From NCBI GenBank assembly GCA_016183765.1, contig JACPEA010000008.1, positions 1-36,947 of the forward strand: a stretch of DNA of 36,947 nt, in the 5' to 3' direction. The first letter of the stretch is position 1; every line of letters begins with the position of its first letter. Under the pieces are notes generated by a model. The model did not search any database. It saw only the letters and a list, made by a program, of their open reading frames with translations, and was not told the DNA's origin. Shown piece by piece: positions 25,330-34,796 of this stretch. Made by a program: the position numbers and the translations under genes. This DNA comes from Bacteroidota bacterium (lineage in GTDB: Bacteria > Bacteroidota > Bacteroidia > Chitinophagales > Chitinophagaceae).

Positions 25330-28300
25330 TCAGGCCTTATCCACCACTTCACTGTGCATATGGGTAAGAAAACGGTGCATGGACTCCATATCCCTCATGG
25401 TATCCACGATCAGCATGAACATACGGCCGGTCTGTTTCAGACGGGCTTTATTGGTTCCGGTTTGCAGGTAGGCCAGTATTTTACGGAACAGGTCAGATTC
25501 GAAATAAGGTGAGTCGGGGCGGTTGATGAAATAACAGCGCAGGGTCTCGTCTTTCAAAGCCATTTTCTCAAAACCCAACTGTACAGCCATCCAGCGGCAA
25601 CGGACCGTGGTGAACAGGTCTTCCACCTGCGGCGGTACCGGTCCAAAACGATCCAGCATTTCCTGGTGGAATGCCTGCAGCTCTTCCTCCTTTTCACAAC
25701 TGTCTAAACGGGTGTACAGCGATAAACGTTCTGCGATACTTTCCACATAGTCATCCGGTATCAGGATCTCCAGGTCTGTGTCGATGGTGCAATCGCTCAC
25801 AAAATCATCCTGTTTACTGATCTCTTCCTGGAACAGGTCTTTGAACGAAGTCCGTTTCAGTTCGCGGATGGCTTCTTCCAGTATCTTCTGGTACATTTCA
25901 AAACCGATCTCGGCCATAAAACCGGTTTGCTCGCCACCCAACAGGTTACCGGCGCCACGGATATCCAGGTCGCGCATGGCTATCTGGAAGCCGCTGCCCA
26001 GGTCGCTGAACTGCTCCAGCGTTTGCAAACGTTTTCTCGAATCGGTGGGCATCGTACTCATGGGCGGTCCCAGCAGGTAACAAAATGCTTTTTTATTGCT
26101 TCTGCCCACCCTTCCGCGCAGCTGGTGCAGATCGCTCAGGCCGAAATGATGGGCGTTATTGACGATGATGGTATTCACATTCGGGATATCCACACCACTC
26201 TCTACGATATTGGTACATACCAGCACATCGTATTTCTTATCAATGAAGTCCAGTATCCTCTCTTCCAGTTCATGCCCTTCCAGCTGACCATGGGCGAAGC
26301 CGATACTAAGGTCAGGACAAAGCCCCTGTATCAATGCACACATTTCCGGCAATCCCTGCACACGGTTATGAATGAAAAATACCTGTCCGCCCCTTTCTGT
26401 CTCGTAATAAATGGCATCCCGGATGAAGTCGTCATTGAACACATGCACTTCGGTCTGTATGGGTTGCCGGTTAGGCGGCGGCGTATTGATGATGCTGAGG
26501 TCGCGGGCTCCCATCAGGCTGAACTGGAGAGTACGCGGAATGGGTGTGGCCGTAAGTGTTAAACAGTCCACATTCGTTTTCAGCGTCTTCAGTTTCTCTT
26601 TATGCCCTACCCCGAATTTCTGCTCTTCATCGATCACCATCAATCCGAGATTCTTAAACTTCACATCCTTGCCCAGTAGACCATGCGTGCCGATGATGAT
26701 ATCGATCTTGCCTTCCTCCAGTTTCCTGAGGGTTTCTTTTTTCTCTTTGGATGATTTGAAACGATTGAGATAATCCACCGTTACCGGGAAATCTTTCAAA
26801 CGCTCCTGGAAGGTTTTAAAATGCTGGAAAGCCAGGATGGTGGTAGGTACCAGTACGGCAGCCTGTTTGCCATCCACGCAGGTCTTGAAGGCAGCACGTA
26901 CGGCCACTTCTGTTTTACCGAAGCCCACATCGCCACAAACCAGTCGGTCCATCGGGCTCTCGCTCTCCATGTCTTTCTTCACATCTGCAGTGGCTTTGCC
27001 CTGGTCGGGCGTATCCTCATAAATGAAAGAAGCTTCCAGCTCGGTCTGCATATAATTATCCGGCGTATGGGCAAATCCCTGCTGGGCTTTTCTTTGTGCA
27101 TATAGTTTGATCAGGTCAAAAGCAATCTCTTTGACCTTGGTCTTGGTTTTCTCCTTCAGTTTGTTCCACACATCGGAACCCAGTTTGTTGATCCTGGGAA
27201 CCGTTCCCTCCTTGCCTGTATATTTCGAGATCTTGTGCAGTGAGTTGATGTTCACATACAGGATATCGCTGTCTTTGTAAATGATCCGGACCGCTTCCTG
27301 CACTTTACCATTGGCTTCAATTTTCTGCAGACCGCTGTAAGTGCCCACCCCATGGTCGATATGCGTTACATAATCGCCCGGCTGCAGGTCCCGCAGGGTT
27401 TTAAGGGTGATGGCTTTGTTCTTGTTATAGGCCTGTTTTACCTTGTATTTATGGTAACGCTGAAAGATCTGGTGGTCGGTGTAGCAGACCAGTTTGAGCT
27501 CTTCATCAATGAATCCTTCGTGTATGCCCGTGGCTACCGGCACAAACCGGATCTCTGTATTCAGATCCGCAAAAATGCTGTGCAGGCGTTCCAGCTGGCG
27601 TGCCTGTTCGGCAAAGATATATACCCCGAAACCCGCGGTTTCATGGGCTTTCAGGTCCTTGATCAGCAGGTCGAACTGGCGGTTGAAAGAGGGCTGCACA
27701 CGGGTGCGGAAACCTATTTCCGTTTTGGCCATATGGGGTTTGTAGCCAAACTCCACAATATGTCTTACCCCCAGCTGCTGTTCAATGATACTGCTGCTTA
27801 CAAAATCCTCGGCTTTTACTTCTTTGAGGATCTTAGTATCATCCTCTTCCTCACCAGTTTGCATGCGGTAACCATCTGTAAGCAACTGTACAAAACCCTG
27901 CAGGTCTTCTTCCTGTGTATCTATTTTTTCCCTGATCACATCCCAATCTTTCAGCCATACCACCGTATTCTCTGGCAGGAATTCCAGCAACGATACTTTC
28001 TCCCCGCTTTCGAACTGTGTTTCCACGTTGGGAATGATATTCACCTGCAACAGTTTCCTTTCACTCAACTGCGTTTCGGGATCGAAGATGCGGATACTGT
28101 CTACCTCATTGCCAAACAGCTCCACACGATACGGCTTTTCATTGCCGAACGAATAAATATCCAGGATACCACCACGCAGGGCAAACTGGCCTGGTTCGTA
28201 TACAAAATCGGTACGCTCAAAACCATACATCACGAACAGGTCCATCAGGCTTTCAGGATTGATGGTATCATTGGCTTTGATGCTGATGATATTGCTGCTG

Positions 28301-28725
28301 AGGGTGGAGGGTAACACCACTTTCTCGAACAAGGCTTCCGGGTAGGTGACCATGATCTTGCGGTTACCACCGGCGGATAATTTTGTCAGCGCCTCGGTAC
28401 GCAACATCACATGCGAACTGTTGAGTATCCTGAAATTCTTCCGGTTCTTGAAGGAAGAAGGAAAATAGAACAGGTCCAGCGCATGGGTCAGGTTTTCCAG
28501 CGTATTGTGGAAATAGGCCGCTTCTTCGGCATCATTCAAAACCACCAGGTGGTTCAGTTGCTGGCAGGAAGGGTGCATGAATACCGCACTCACCACAAAT
28601 TCCGAGCTGCTGCCCTGTAAGTTCTGTAAGAAAATTTGCTGGGGCTGGACAAAAGAAAGCCTGTCCGCCAGTTGAAAAAGCTGGGGTGATTGTTGGTACA
28701 GATCCAGCAGCACATTCAAATTCAT
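25330..28725 (-). CDS. mfd: Transcription-repair coupling factor
   Basis: A 1,131-residue ATP-dependent translocase that removes RNA polymerase stalled at DNA damage and recruits UvrA. Domains in order: the UvrB-like damage module (about 1-350, QFALRGGILDIYSFGNEKPYR), the RNA polymerase-interacting domain (GDYVTHIDHGVGTYSGLQ), and the helicase core. The core shows Walker A GDVGFGKTE near residue 595, Walker B DEEQKFG and motif VI QLRGRVGRS. The C-terminal regulatory domain follows (about 990-1131). ATG 28725 is chosen: the longer frame begins at a TTG (28761) that lies inside the TATCTTTG promoter. Length and motif set are normal. Confidence 0.96.
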   Translation of the reverse strand: MNLNVLLDLYQQSPQLFQLADRLSFVQPQQIFLQNLQGSSSEFVVSAVFMHPSCQQLNHLVVLNDAEEAAYFHNTLENLTHALDLFYFPSSFKNRKNFRILNSSHVMLRTEALTKLSAGGNRKIMVTYPEALFEKVVLPSTLSSNIISIKANDTINPESLMDLFVMYGFERTDFVYEPGQFALRGGILDIYSFGNEKPYRVELFGNEVDSIRIFDPETQLSERKLLQVNIIPNVETQFESGEKVSLLEFLPENTVVWLKDWDVIREKIDTQEEDLQGFVQLLTDGYRMQTGEEEDDTKILKEVKAEDFVSSSIIEQQLGVRHIVEFGYKPHMAKTEIGFRTRVQPSFNRQFDLLIKDLKAHETAGFGVYIFAEQARQLERLHSIFADLNTEIRFVPVATGIHEGFIDEELKLVCYTDHQIFQRYHKYKVKQAYNKNKAITLKTLRDLQPGDYVTHIDHGVGTYSGLQKIEANGKVQEAVRIIYKDSDILYVNINSLHKISKYTGKEGTVPRINKLGSDVWNKLKEKTKTKVKEIAFDLIKLYAQRKAQQGFAHTPDNYMQTELEASFIYEDTPDQGKATADVKKDMESESPMDRLVCGDVGFGKTEVAVRAAFKTCVDGKQAAVLVPTTILAFQHFKTFQERLKDFPVTVDYLNRFKSSKEKKETLRKLEEGKIDIIIGTHGLLGKDVKFKNLGLMVIDEEQKFGVGHKEKLKTLKTNVDCLTLTATPIPRTLQFSLMGARDLSIINTPPPNRQPIQTEVHVFNDDFIRDAIYYETERGGQVFFIHNRVQGLPEMCALIQGLCPDLSIGFAHGQLEGHELEERILDFIDKKYDVLVCTNIVESGVDIPNVNTIIVNNAHHFGLSDLHQLRGRVGRSNKKAFCYLLGPPMSTMPTDSRKRLQTLEQFSDLGSGFQIAMRDLDIRGAGNLLGGEQTGFMAEIGFEMYQKILEEAIRELKRTSFKDLFQEEISKQDDFVSDCTIDTDLEILIPDDYVESIAERLSLYTRLDSCEKEEELQAFHQEMLDRFGPVPPQVEDLFTTVRCRWMAVQLGFEKMALKDETLRCYFINRPDSPYFESDLFRKILAYLQTGTNKARLKQTGRMFMLIVDTMRDMESMHRFLTHMHSEVVDKA

Positions 28726-28758
28726 ATCCGCTTGCTCAATTCCTTCACGAAAAGAGGG

Positions 28759-28766
28759 CAAAGATA
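28759..28766 (-). promoter_or_regulatory. mfd -7 promoter element TATCTTTG
   Basis: On the minus strand TATCTTTG lies 33 bases before ATG 28725. It settles the mfd start, because an upstream TTG start at 28761 would not be transcribed in full. Confidence 0.6.
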
Positions 28767-28829
28767 ATGGGTAGTTCCGAGAATCGGTTTACCGATGCTG
28801 CATTACAGGCGGGGAACCGCCTGCCGGTA

Positions 28830-29294
28830 TTAGAAACTCGCCCTGTTGCTTACCGACAGGTTGGCCTGGGTCAGTTTTCCTTCTTCCACCGGAAAGAGGG
28901 CGATATGATTATTGTTGTCGAAGAGATTGGCATAAAAACGGTCTCCCTGTTTCACAAAGAGGGAATAACTGCCCACGGGCAGGGAAACGGTAAAATGGCC
29001 GGTACTGTCCGTTTCTACCGAAGCAACCAGCCGGGTGGCAATGGCCGTATATACCGGTTCGGTGCCTGTTCGGGTTACCTGGCTGATATGGGTGGGTTCA
29101 TAGATGAAAACGGTGGTCAGTAAGGGTTTAGGAAGATCCGGTTCTGCATCTTTCATAGGCATGCGGTTACCGGTGAGTTCGGTGATCCTGCCGGTAATGC
29201 CCTGGGTGACCACCGATGAAGGGAACTTTTTAGCCGACGAACAGCCGAGAATTGCCAAACAGCCGGAGAACCCTAAAAAAAGAATGTGTTTCAT
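28830..29294 (-). CDS. Lipoprotein with carboxypeptidase-regulatory-like fold
   Basis: A 154-residue protein with a signal sequence and lipobox AILGC (Cys18, followed by Ser-Ser). The mature part shows the pattern of a transthyretin-like or carboxypeptidase-regulatory beta-sandwich: VTQGITGRITELTGN at the start, and TRLVASVETDSTGHFTVSLPVGSYSLFVKQGDRFY in the middle. Such domains are common in Bacteroidota envelope proteins and usually act as structural modules. The exact role is unknown. It is divergent from the secreted subtilase 69 bases away, so the two could share control, but no common operator is seen. Confidence 0.78.
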   Translation of the reverse strand: MKHILFLGFSGCLAILGCSSAKKFPSSVVTQGITGRITELTGNRMPMKDAEPDLPKPLLTTVFIYEPTHISQVTRTGTEPVYTAIATRLVASVETDSTGHFTVSLPVGSYSLFVKQGDRFYANLFDNNNHIALFPVEEGKLTQANLSVSNRASF

Positions 29295-29363
29295 ACCTCA
29301 CTTTGAATGATGAAAGTATCTAATTTAGTGAATATTACGCCTATTTTTCTGAGTTATCGGCGG

Positions 29364-32300
29364 ATGGAAAACATGAAGGTTATGATGAAAAAAATTGTAG
29401 GGTCTATTTGGGGAATCTGCGGATTGGCATGGGTGGCTTCTGCACAGACCGTTACCAATACCCGCATCCTGAAACAGGCCGCTGTTGGTTATAAGCTGTC
29501 TTTTAATGCCAATTATGCCAAAGCCATCACGCTGGCCAAAAGAAATGGCTGGGACCTCACCATCACTTCCCTCAACGGAAGAAAAGGCGTACTGGTGGGT
29601 GTGGATGATTTTGGTTTTCCCAAATATTACATGACCAACAACAATACCATCGCTGCAGCCACCACACGTACCAATCAATTGTGGCCGGGCGGTTCAACCG
29701 GGCTGAACCTTTCGGGCAGTTCTGCTTACCTCAAGAACAGGATCGGGGTATGGGATGGAGGTTCCGTACTTGGCACACATGTAGAACTCACGGGGCGGGT
29801 AACGCAAAAAGACAATCCCGCATCCGTTAGTGACCATGCTACCCACGTAACCGGCACCATGATCGCTTCGGGCGTCAATGCCAGCGCCAAGGGCATGGCT
29901 TATGGCGCTACGGGTATTGTGGCCTATGATTTTACCAGCGACATTCCTGAGATGGCGAATGAATCCAGTAACCTGCTGCTGTCCAATCACTCCTATTCCA
30001 TCGTTTCGGGATGGAATTACAACAGTTCGCAAAGCCGCTGGGAATTCAACGGACGGCCGGATGAGAACGAAGACTATAAATTCGGGTATTACAGTGAAGA
30101 TGCACAGGCGCTCGATTCCATTGCCTACAATGCACCCTATTACCTGATCGTAAAATCGGCGGGTAATAACCGCGATGAGAACGGTCCGGCGGTAGGCGAG
30201 CCTTATTACCGCCGAAATACCAGTGGAACCATGGTCGCTTCCGGGAACCGGCCCTCGGGTATCAGCAGTAACGATGGTTATGACATCATTTCCTGGGACT
30301 GTGGCGCCAAGAATATCCTGACCATTGGCGCGGTGAACGGAATTCCTTCGGGATATAGCCGTCCGGAAGATGCGGTGATGAGCGGTTTCAGTTCCTGGGG
30401 ACCCACGGATGATGGCCGTATCAAACCCGATATTGTAGCCGACGGGGTGAACCTCTTATCTCCGATCGCAGCTTCCAGTACCAGTTATGCCAGTTTCAGC
30501 GGAACATCCATGGCGGCGCCGAATGCAACCGGTTCCCTGTTCCTCCTGCAGGAATATTATTCCAAACTCAAGAACAGTAGTACTGCTTTCCTGCGCTCTG
30601 CCACACTGAAAGGACTGGCCATTCACACAGCGGATGAAACGGGTAATGCAGCCGGGCCCGACTACCAGTACGGATGGGGTTTACTGAATGTGCAGAAGGC
30701 AGCGGTGGCCATGAATGCCGCCATCAGCTCAAACAATGCTGCTACCAGCAATCACCTGATCTATGAAAACACATTAACACAGGGCCAGACCTTCAGTACA
30801 ACCGTAGTAGCTTCCGGTAACGGACCGTTACAGGCAACCCTTTGCTGGACAGATGTAAAAGGCGCAGTAGATAAAGTAAATGTACTGAACAACCACACCA
30901 AGAACCTGGTGAACGATCTTGACATCCGCATCACCAAAGGAATACGCACGTATATGCCGTGGACACTGGATCTGAACAACCCTACTTTCGTAGCTGCTCC
31001 GGGTGACAATATCACGGACAACGTGGAAAGGATCGATATCGACAGTACGGTGCCGGGTCAGACCTACACCATTTATGTTTCGCACAAAGGCACGCTGGTC
31101 AGGACATCGCAGGCCTACTCTTTACTGATGAGCGGTGTGGGCGGAACCGCTTACTGCGCATCCACATCGGGTGGCGGCGGAGCAAGGATCGACAGTGTCT
31201 CTTTCAAAAGCATGCAGGTAGCGAATTCAGCCGGTTCAAAAACCTATACAGACAATACCCGGTATGTAGCCAATATCGAACCTTCAGAAACCATCCCGGT
31301 GAGGGTGCGGGTGAGTACGGCCGATGCGACCACCGCAAACCGGATCGTGAAAATATTTATCGATTACAATAACAATGGCATTTTCGAAACTTCCGAAACA
31401 GTGGCTACCAGCGGGGTGCTGAGTGCTGCGGCGCAGACCTTTACTGCCAATATCACCACACCCGGCACCCTAACCATTGGTAATATCTGCCTGATGCGGG
31501 TAATTGTTCAGGAAACCGGTCTGGCCAGTGATGTAGTGGCCTGCGGCACTTACACAAAAGGAGAAACACAGGATTACCGGGTGCGGGTCATCAATCCATC
31601 CAATGATGTGTCCATCAGTGAAATTGTTTCACCTTCCGGCAATGATTGCGCCAGTGGTGCGCAATACCTTACGGTAAGGATCCGCAACAATGGCGCCACC
31701 AATCCACAATCCAATATCCCGATCACAGCAACCGTATCGACCACATCGGGTACGGTAGCCAACCTCTCTTTCACCTATCCCGGACCTGTTGCACCATTGA
31801 CCACGGAAACCTATACGTTCCAGTTGCCCATGGTTACTTCGCCCGCTACCGTATATACCATTGTGGCTGCTACCAATCTGGCCACTGACCAATATCCTGC
31901 CAACAACTCGCTTACAGCAACCATTATCACAGCTGCCAAACCGGCTGCGGTAGCTGCTTCGGCTGGTATCTGCAGCAATACCGTGAACCTGAAAGTGAAT
32001 GGGCCTGGTAACTCCAATTATTTCTGGTATGCCACCGCAACCGGGAATGCTCCTTTTGCGGCGGGGCCAACTGCCAGTACCACCACCATTCCCGGCGACA
32101 AAACCTATTATGTGGCCAAAGAGGCGAAAACCACCATTGGACCCATAAATAAAACAGAACTCTCCGCTACAGGTGGATATAACAGTTTCAGGGGTATTTA
32201 TGTAAAGATCAACAATTCAGTTCCTTTAACGATTGAATCGGCACGTTTGTACATCGGTTATCCGGGTAAGATCAGGTTTATCCTTGCCAACCTTCTCTCA

Positions 32301-33188
32301 GAAACCAGCACTTCTTTCAATTATCAGCCACTGGCCAACACTACCCTGGATGTGTATGCTACCACCCCTACGCCTGCACCAGGAGCAGTCACTTCGAACA
32401 CAGCTGCGGATACAGGTGCGGTGTTCTTCTTAAACCTGCCTGTAACTTCTACAGGTGACCATATTATCATTATACAATGCCTCGACAAGAACGGTAATGT
32501 AGATACTTTGACCAATCTCGGCGCCACTATTTTCCGAAACAATGGTATCGCCGGCAGCAGCAGCTATCCTATCTCCATTCCCAATATCATGTCGATCACA
32601 GGTAACAGTGCGGGAACCACGCAAAACCAGTTCTACTATTTCTTCTACAATATGCGGATCAGTACGGGCTGTATGAGCGACAGGGTACCGGTGATCGCCG
32701 CAGCTTCGCCCATGCCTGTCATCAGCCAGCAGGCCGATTCACTGGTGAGCAGTATCAGCTCGGGCAACCAATGGTACCTGAATGATACCGCCATCAACGG
32801 GGCAAACGGGGCCAGTTATAAGCTAACCAAAGCGGGGAGATACAAAACGGTTGTTTTTGATGCTTTTGGCTGCCAGCAGGCTTCCAATGAGATCACAGTG
32901 ACGGTTACGGCGAGCATTGATGTCATTGCCCGGGAGATCAAACTGAACACATCTCCCAATCCGAACAACGGCCTATTCAATCTCTCTTTCGAAGTCAGCG
33001 GCAAAGCCGATCTTTCGATAGAATTACTGAGCGCTTCCGGACAAAGGGTATACAACAACATTTATCCCGGCTTCTCCGGCAAGTTTTCCAAACAGCTCCG
33101 GATAGACCGGGTGAGTTCAGAATTTTACATTTTGCGGATCCAGCACAACAAAAAAACCTATCTCCAGAAGATACTGGTACAACGATAA
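29364..33188 (+). CDS. Secreted S8 subtilisin-like protease with T9SS tail
   Basis: A protein of about 1,274 residues. After a signal peptide (KKIVGSIWGICGLAWVASAQ) comes a subtilase domain with the triad Asp131 (IGVWDGG), His161 (HATHVTGT) and Ser382 (SGTSMAAPN), plus the oxyanion Asn in VKSAGNNRDE. A P-domain-like beta region (about 470-600) follows, then a GEVED-type domain (IFIDYNNNGIFE...GETQDYRV), a CARDB/Ig-like part, and a C-terminal ~75-residue tail (SPNPNNGLFNLSFEV...FYILRIQHNKKTYLQKILVQR) of the type A sorting signal. It should be exported by the Por system and anchored or released at the surface to degrade protein. The start among several ATGs (29307 to 29385) is uncertain. A strong terminator follows. 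Confidence 0.9.
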   Translation: MENMKVMMKKIVGSIWGICGLAWVASAQTVTNTRILKQAAVGYKLSFNANYAKAITLAKRNGWDLTITSLNGRKGVLVGVDDFGFPKYYMTNNNTIAAATTRTNQLWPGGSTGLNLSGSSAYLKNRIGVWDGGSVLGTHVELTGRVTQKDNPASVSDHATHVTGTMIASGVNASAKGMAYGATGIVAYDFTSDIPEMANESSNLLLSNHSYSIVSGWNYNSSQSRWEFNGRPDENEDYKFGYYSEDAQALDSIAYNAPYYLIVKSAGNNRDENGPAVGEPYYRRNTSGTMVASGNRPSGISSNDGYDIISWDCGAKNILTIGAVNGIPSGYSRPEDAVMSGFSSWGPTDDGRIKPDIVADGVNLLSPIAASSTSYASFSGTSMAAPNATGSLFLLQEYYSKLKNSSTAFLRSATLKGLAIHTADETGNAAGPDYQYGWGLLNVQKAAVAMNAAISSNNAATSNHLIYENTLTQGQTFSTTVVASGNGPLQATLCWTDVKGAVDKVNVLNNHTKNLVNDLDIRITKGIRTYMPWTLDLNNPTFVAAPGDNITDNVERIDIDSTVPGQTYTIYVSHKGTLVRTSQAYSLLMSGVGGTAYCASTSGGGGARIDSVSFKSMQVANSAGSKTYTDNTRYVANIEPSETIPVRVRVSTADATTANRIVKIFIDYNNNGIFETSETVATSGVLSAAAQTFTANITTPGTLTIGNICLMRVIVQETGLASDVVACGTYTKGETQDYRVRVINPSNDVSISEIVSPSGNDCASGAQYLTVRIRNNGATNPQSNIPITATVSTTSGTVANLSFTYPGPVAPLTTETYTFQLPMVTSPATVYTIVAATNLATDQYPANNSLTATIITAAKPAAVAASAGICSNTVNLKVNGPGNSNYFWYATATGNAPFAAGPTASTTTIPGDKTYYVAKEAKTTIGPINKTELSATGGYNSFRGIYVKINNSVPLTIESARLYIGYPGKIRFILANLLSETSTSFNYQPLANTTLDVYATTPTPAPGAVTSNTAADTGAVFFLNLPVTSTGDHIIIIQCLDKNGNVDTLTNLGATIFRNNGIAGSSSYPISIPNIMSITGNSAGTTQNQFYYFFYNMRISTGCMSDRVPVIAAASPMPVISQQADSLVSSISSGNQWYLNDTAINGANGASYKLTKAGRYKTVVFDAFGCQQASNEITVTVTASIDVIAREIKLNTSPNPNNGLFNLSFEVSGKADLSIELLSASGQRVYNNIYPGFSGKFSKQLRIDRVSSEFYILRIQHNKKTYLQKILVQR

Positions 33189-33207
33189 AAAAGACACTAT
33201 TTCAGGC

Positions 33208-33240
33208 AAAAGGCCACGATAACGTTATCGTGGCCTTTTT
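33208..33240 (+). terminator. Intrinsic terminator after the subtilase gene
   Basis: A perfect palindrome, with AAAAGGCCACGATAAC at 33208-33223 pairing with 33224-33239 and ending in a T-tract. It starts 19 bases after the stop codon. Confidence 0.92.
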
Positions 33241-33261
33241 GCTTTGAAAGCTGGTTATCAT

Positions 33262-33269
33262 TACCTTTA
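33262..33269 (+). promoter_or_regulatory. Putative -7 promoter element TACCTTTA
   Basis: TACCTTTA lies 75 bases before the ATG of the flavoprotein gene, and is the only TAnnTTTR match in the gap. No -33 TTG stands at the usual spacing. Confidence 0.4.
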
Positions 33270-33344
33270 TACAACGGTATTGCTTGCTAGCCAAACAGTT
33301 CCGAAGACTGGATCTATTTGATGAACATCTAAAAATTATCACAC

Positions 33345-34079
33345 ATGGCAGAACCCTGGCGCACCGGCAAAGTAATTAAAATTGAACACGCAGTCCCATC
33401 CGGTTTAACACGCCGTTTCTGGATACAGGTTCCCGAAGTAGAAAGTTTCGATTACCAGGCTGGACAGTTTGTAACGCTCGATCTCCCCATTCACGAGCAA
33501 AAGAATAAAAGATGGAGAAGTTATTCCATCGCTTCCGCACCCGATGGCAGTAATGTATTTGAACTCGTGATCGTTCTTCTCGAAGGCGGTCTGGGTACCA
33601 CCTATCTCTTCAACGAAGTGAAAGTAGGTACCGAGTTCCCTCTTCGCGGGCCACAAGGTAAATTCACTTTACCACAACCGATCGAAGAAGATATTTTCCT
33701 GATCTGTACCGGTACCGGTATTGCACCTTTCCGTGCCATGGTACATGCCGTACATCAGCAGAAATTACCGCACCAGAACCTGCACCTGATCTTCGGATGC
33801 CGCAAGCTCACCGACGGTTTGTATGTGGACGAACTCAAACAACTGGAAAAAGACGAACCCGGATTTTTCTTCCATCCCTGTTATTCGAGGGAAGAAAGCG
33901 TTCCGGAAGGTACACACAAAGGTTATGTGCATCCCGTGTATGAAGAGCTGACCGGCAAGGGCTCCAAACCTGCCAAGTTCTTTTTATGCGGATGGAAAAA
34001 CATGATCGACGAAGCCAAACAGCGCATCGTGGACCTAGGCTATGATAAAAAAGCCATTCACCTGGAATTATACGGATAG
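33345..34079 (+). CDS. Ferredoxin-NADP reductase-like flavoprotein
   Basis: A 244-residue FAD/NAD(P)-binding oxidoreductase. The FAD-binding beta-barrel carries RSYSIAS at 58-64. The nucleotide domain begins ICTGTGIAPFRAM (120-132), continues with HLIFGCRKLTDGLYVDEL and ends with FFLCGWKNMIDEAK and the C-terminal LELYG. These are the motifs of the ferredoxin-NADP reductase superfamily. There is no attached iron-sulfur or cytochrome domain, so it needs a separate electron partner such as ferredoxin, flavodoxin or an oxygenase; none is encoded nearby. It is cytoplasmic and a single gene with a terminator 21 bases downstream. Confidence 0.9.
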   Translation: MAEPWRTGKVIKIEHAVPSGLTRRFWIQVPEVESFDYQAGQFVTLDLPIHEQKNKRWRSYSIASAPDGSNVFELVIVLLEGGLGTTYLFNEVKVGTEFPLRGPQGKFTLPQPIEEDIFLICTGTGIAPFRAMVHAVHQQKLPHQNLHLIFGCRKLTDGLYVDELKQLEKDEPGFFFHPCYSREESVPEGTHKGYVHPVYEELTGKGSKPAKFFLCGWKNMIDEAKQRIVDLGYDKKAIHLELYG

Positions 34080-34100
34080 TAATTATCCTTACGATACATC

Positions 34101-34138
34101 AGCCTCCTGCAGCAACAGCTTTCAGGAGGCTTTTTTTT
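34101..34138 (+). terminator. Hairpin terminator shared by convergent genes
   Basis: AGCCTCCTG (34101-34109) pairs with CAGGAGGCT (34123-34131), followed by a T8 run. It ends the flavoprotein message. The right arm overlaps the stop codon and last codons of the methyltransferase gene on the other strand. Confidence 0.88.
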
Positions 34139-34790
34139 GCGACACAGTTACATAATAATCGAAGATAGGCTCTCGCTTACTCAGGAAACTTTTAAGGATA
34201 TGCATCTTTCTTTCTGTGAGAAAGTTTTCATACTCCCGTATATCCAACTGAACGGGATGCAGCATATCTCCGGGAAGCAGCTGAAACAGTTTCTTTAAAA
34301 ACCGGTTCCGGTGCGCATCTGTAGAAACAACAAGAAAGCCCCCTGGCTTCAGCGCTTTTACCAGCTTATCGTAACATAGGGGAAGGTTCCTGACATGGTT
34401 GATGGCATTCATGCAAAAGATCACATCATATTTTTCCGTTTCCTCCAGGTCTTCCATCGACAGGGTCCGGAACCTGGTCCAGGGAACGTTCTGCGGCTGA
34501 AAATGCGAAAGCTGCTCATATTTACCCAGTAAGCTGTCGATGGCATCTACCTGGTTACCTTCCAGCACCAGAAAGACACCTGTAGGTCCGCAACCGGCAT
34601 CCAGTATCTGTTGATTGCCCGGCAATGGAAGCCATGGCGACATTCTCGTCAGCAGATCCTGCCAATAACGTTTCTTCCGATCCAGGTAAGTGTCAGGGTC
34701 TTTGTCTTGCAGGTACCGTTTCCACCAGATAAACTCCAGTTTTTGCGCCAGCTTCCATTTCCAATCCATAGCTATTTTTTTATGGGCCAA
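34122..34790 (-). CDS. Class I SAM-dependent methyltransferase
   Basis: A 222-residue protein with a Rossmann-type methyltransferase core. Motif I is ILDAGCGPTGVF at about 62-73, followed by an acidic loop VDAIDSL (SAM ribose). YDVIFCMNAINHVRN is motif IV and LKPGGFLVVSTDAH the strand before motif VI. The N-terminal ~55 residues are helical and rich in Trp and Lys. The methyl acceptor cannot be told. The start may be ATG 34790 or 34769 (MDWKWKL). Only six bases separate it from the glyS stop, so the two genes are very likely cotranscribed. Its stop codon lies in a shared terminator hairpin. Confidence 0.85.
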   Translation of the reverse strand: MAHKKIAMDWKWKLAQKLEFIWWKRYLQDKDPDTYLDRKKRYWQDLLTRMSPWLPLPGNQQILDAGCGPTGVFLVLEGNQVDAIDSLLGKYEQLSHFQPQNVPWTRFRTLSMEDLEETEKYDVIFCMNAINHVRNLPLCYDKLVKALKPGGFLVVSTDAHRNRFLKKLFQLLPGDMLHPVQLDIREYENFLTERKMHILKSFLSKREPIFDYYVTVSQKKAS

Positions 34791-34796
34791 TGAGGG

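Noticed and set aside
27352..28314. 320-codon frame antisense to mfd
   Set aside because: It is a shadow of the strongly supported mfd coding strand and has no recognisable motif.
28725..28761. TTG start for mfd at 28761
   Set aside because: The TTG lies inside the TATCTTTG -7 element, so ATG 28725 is the better start.
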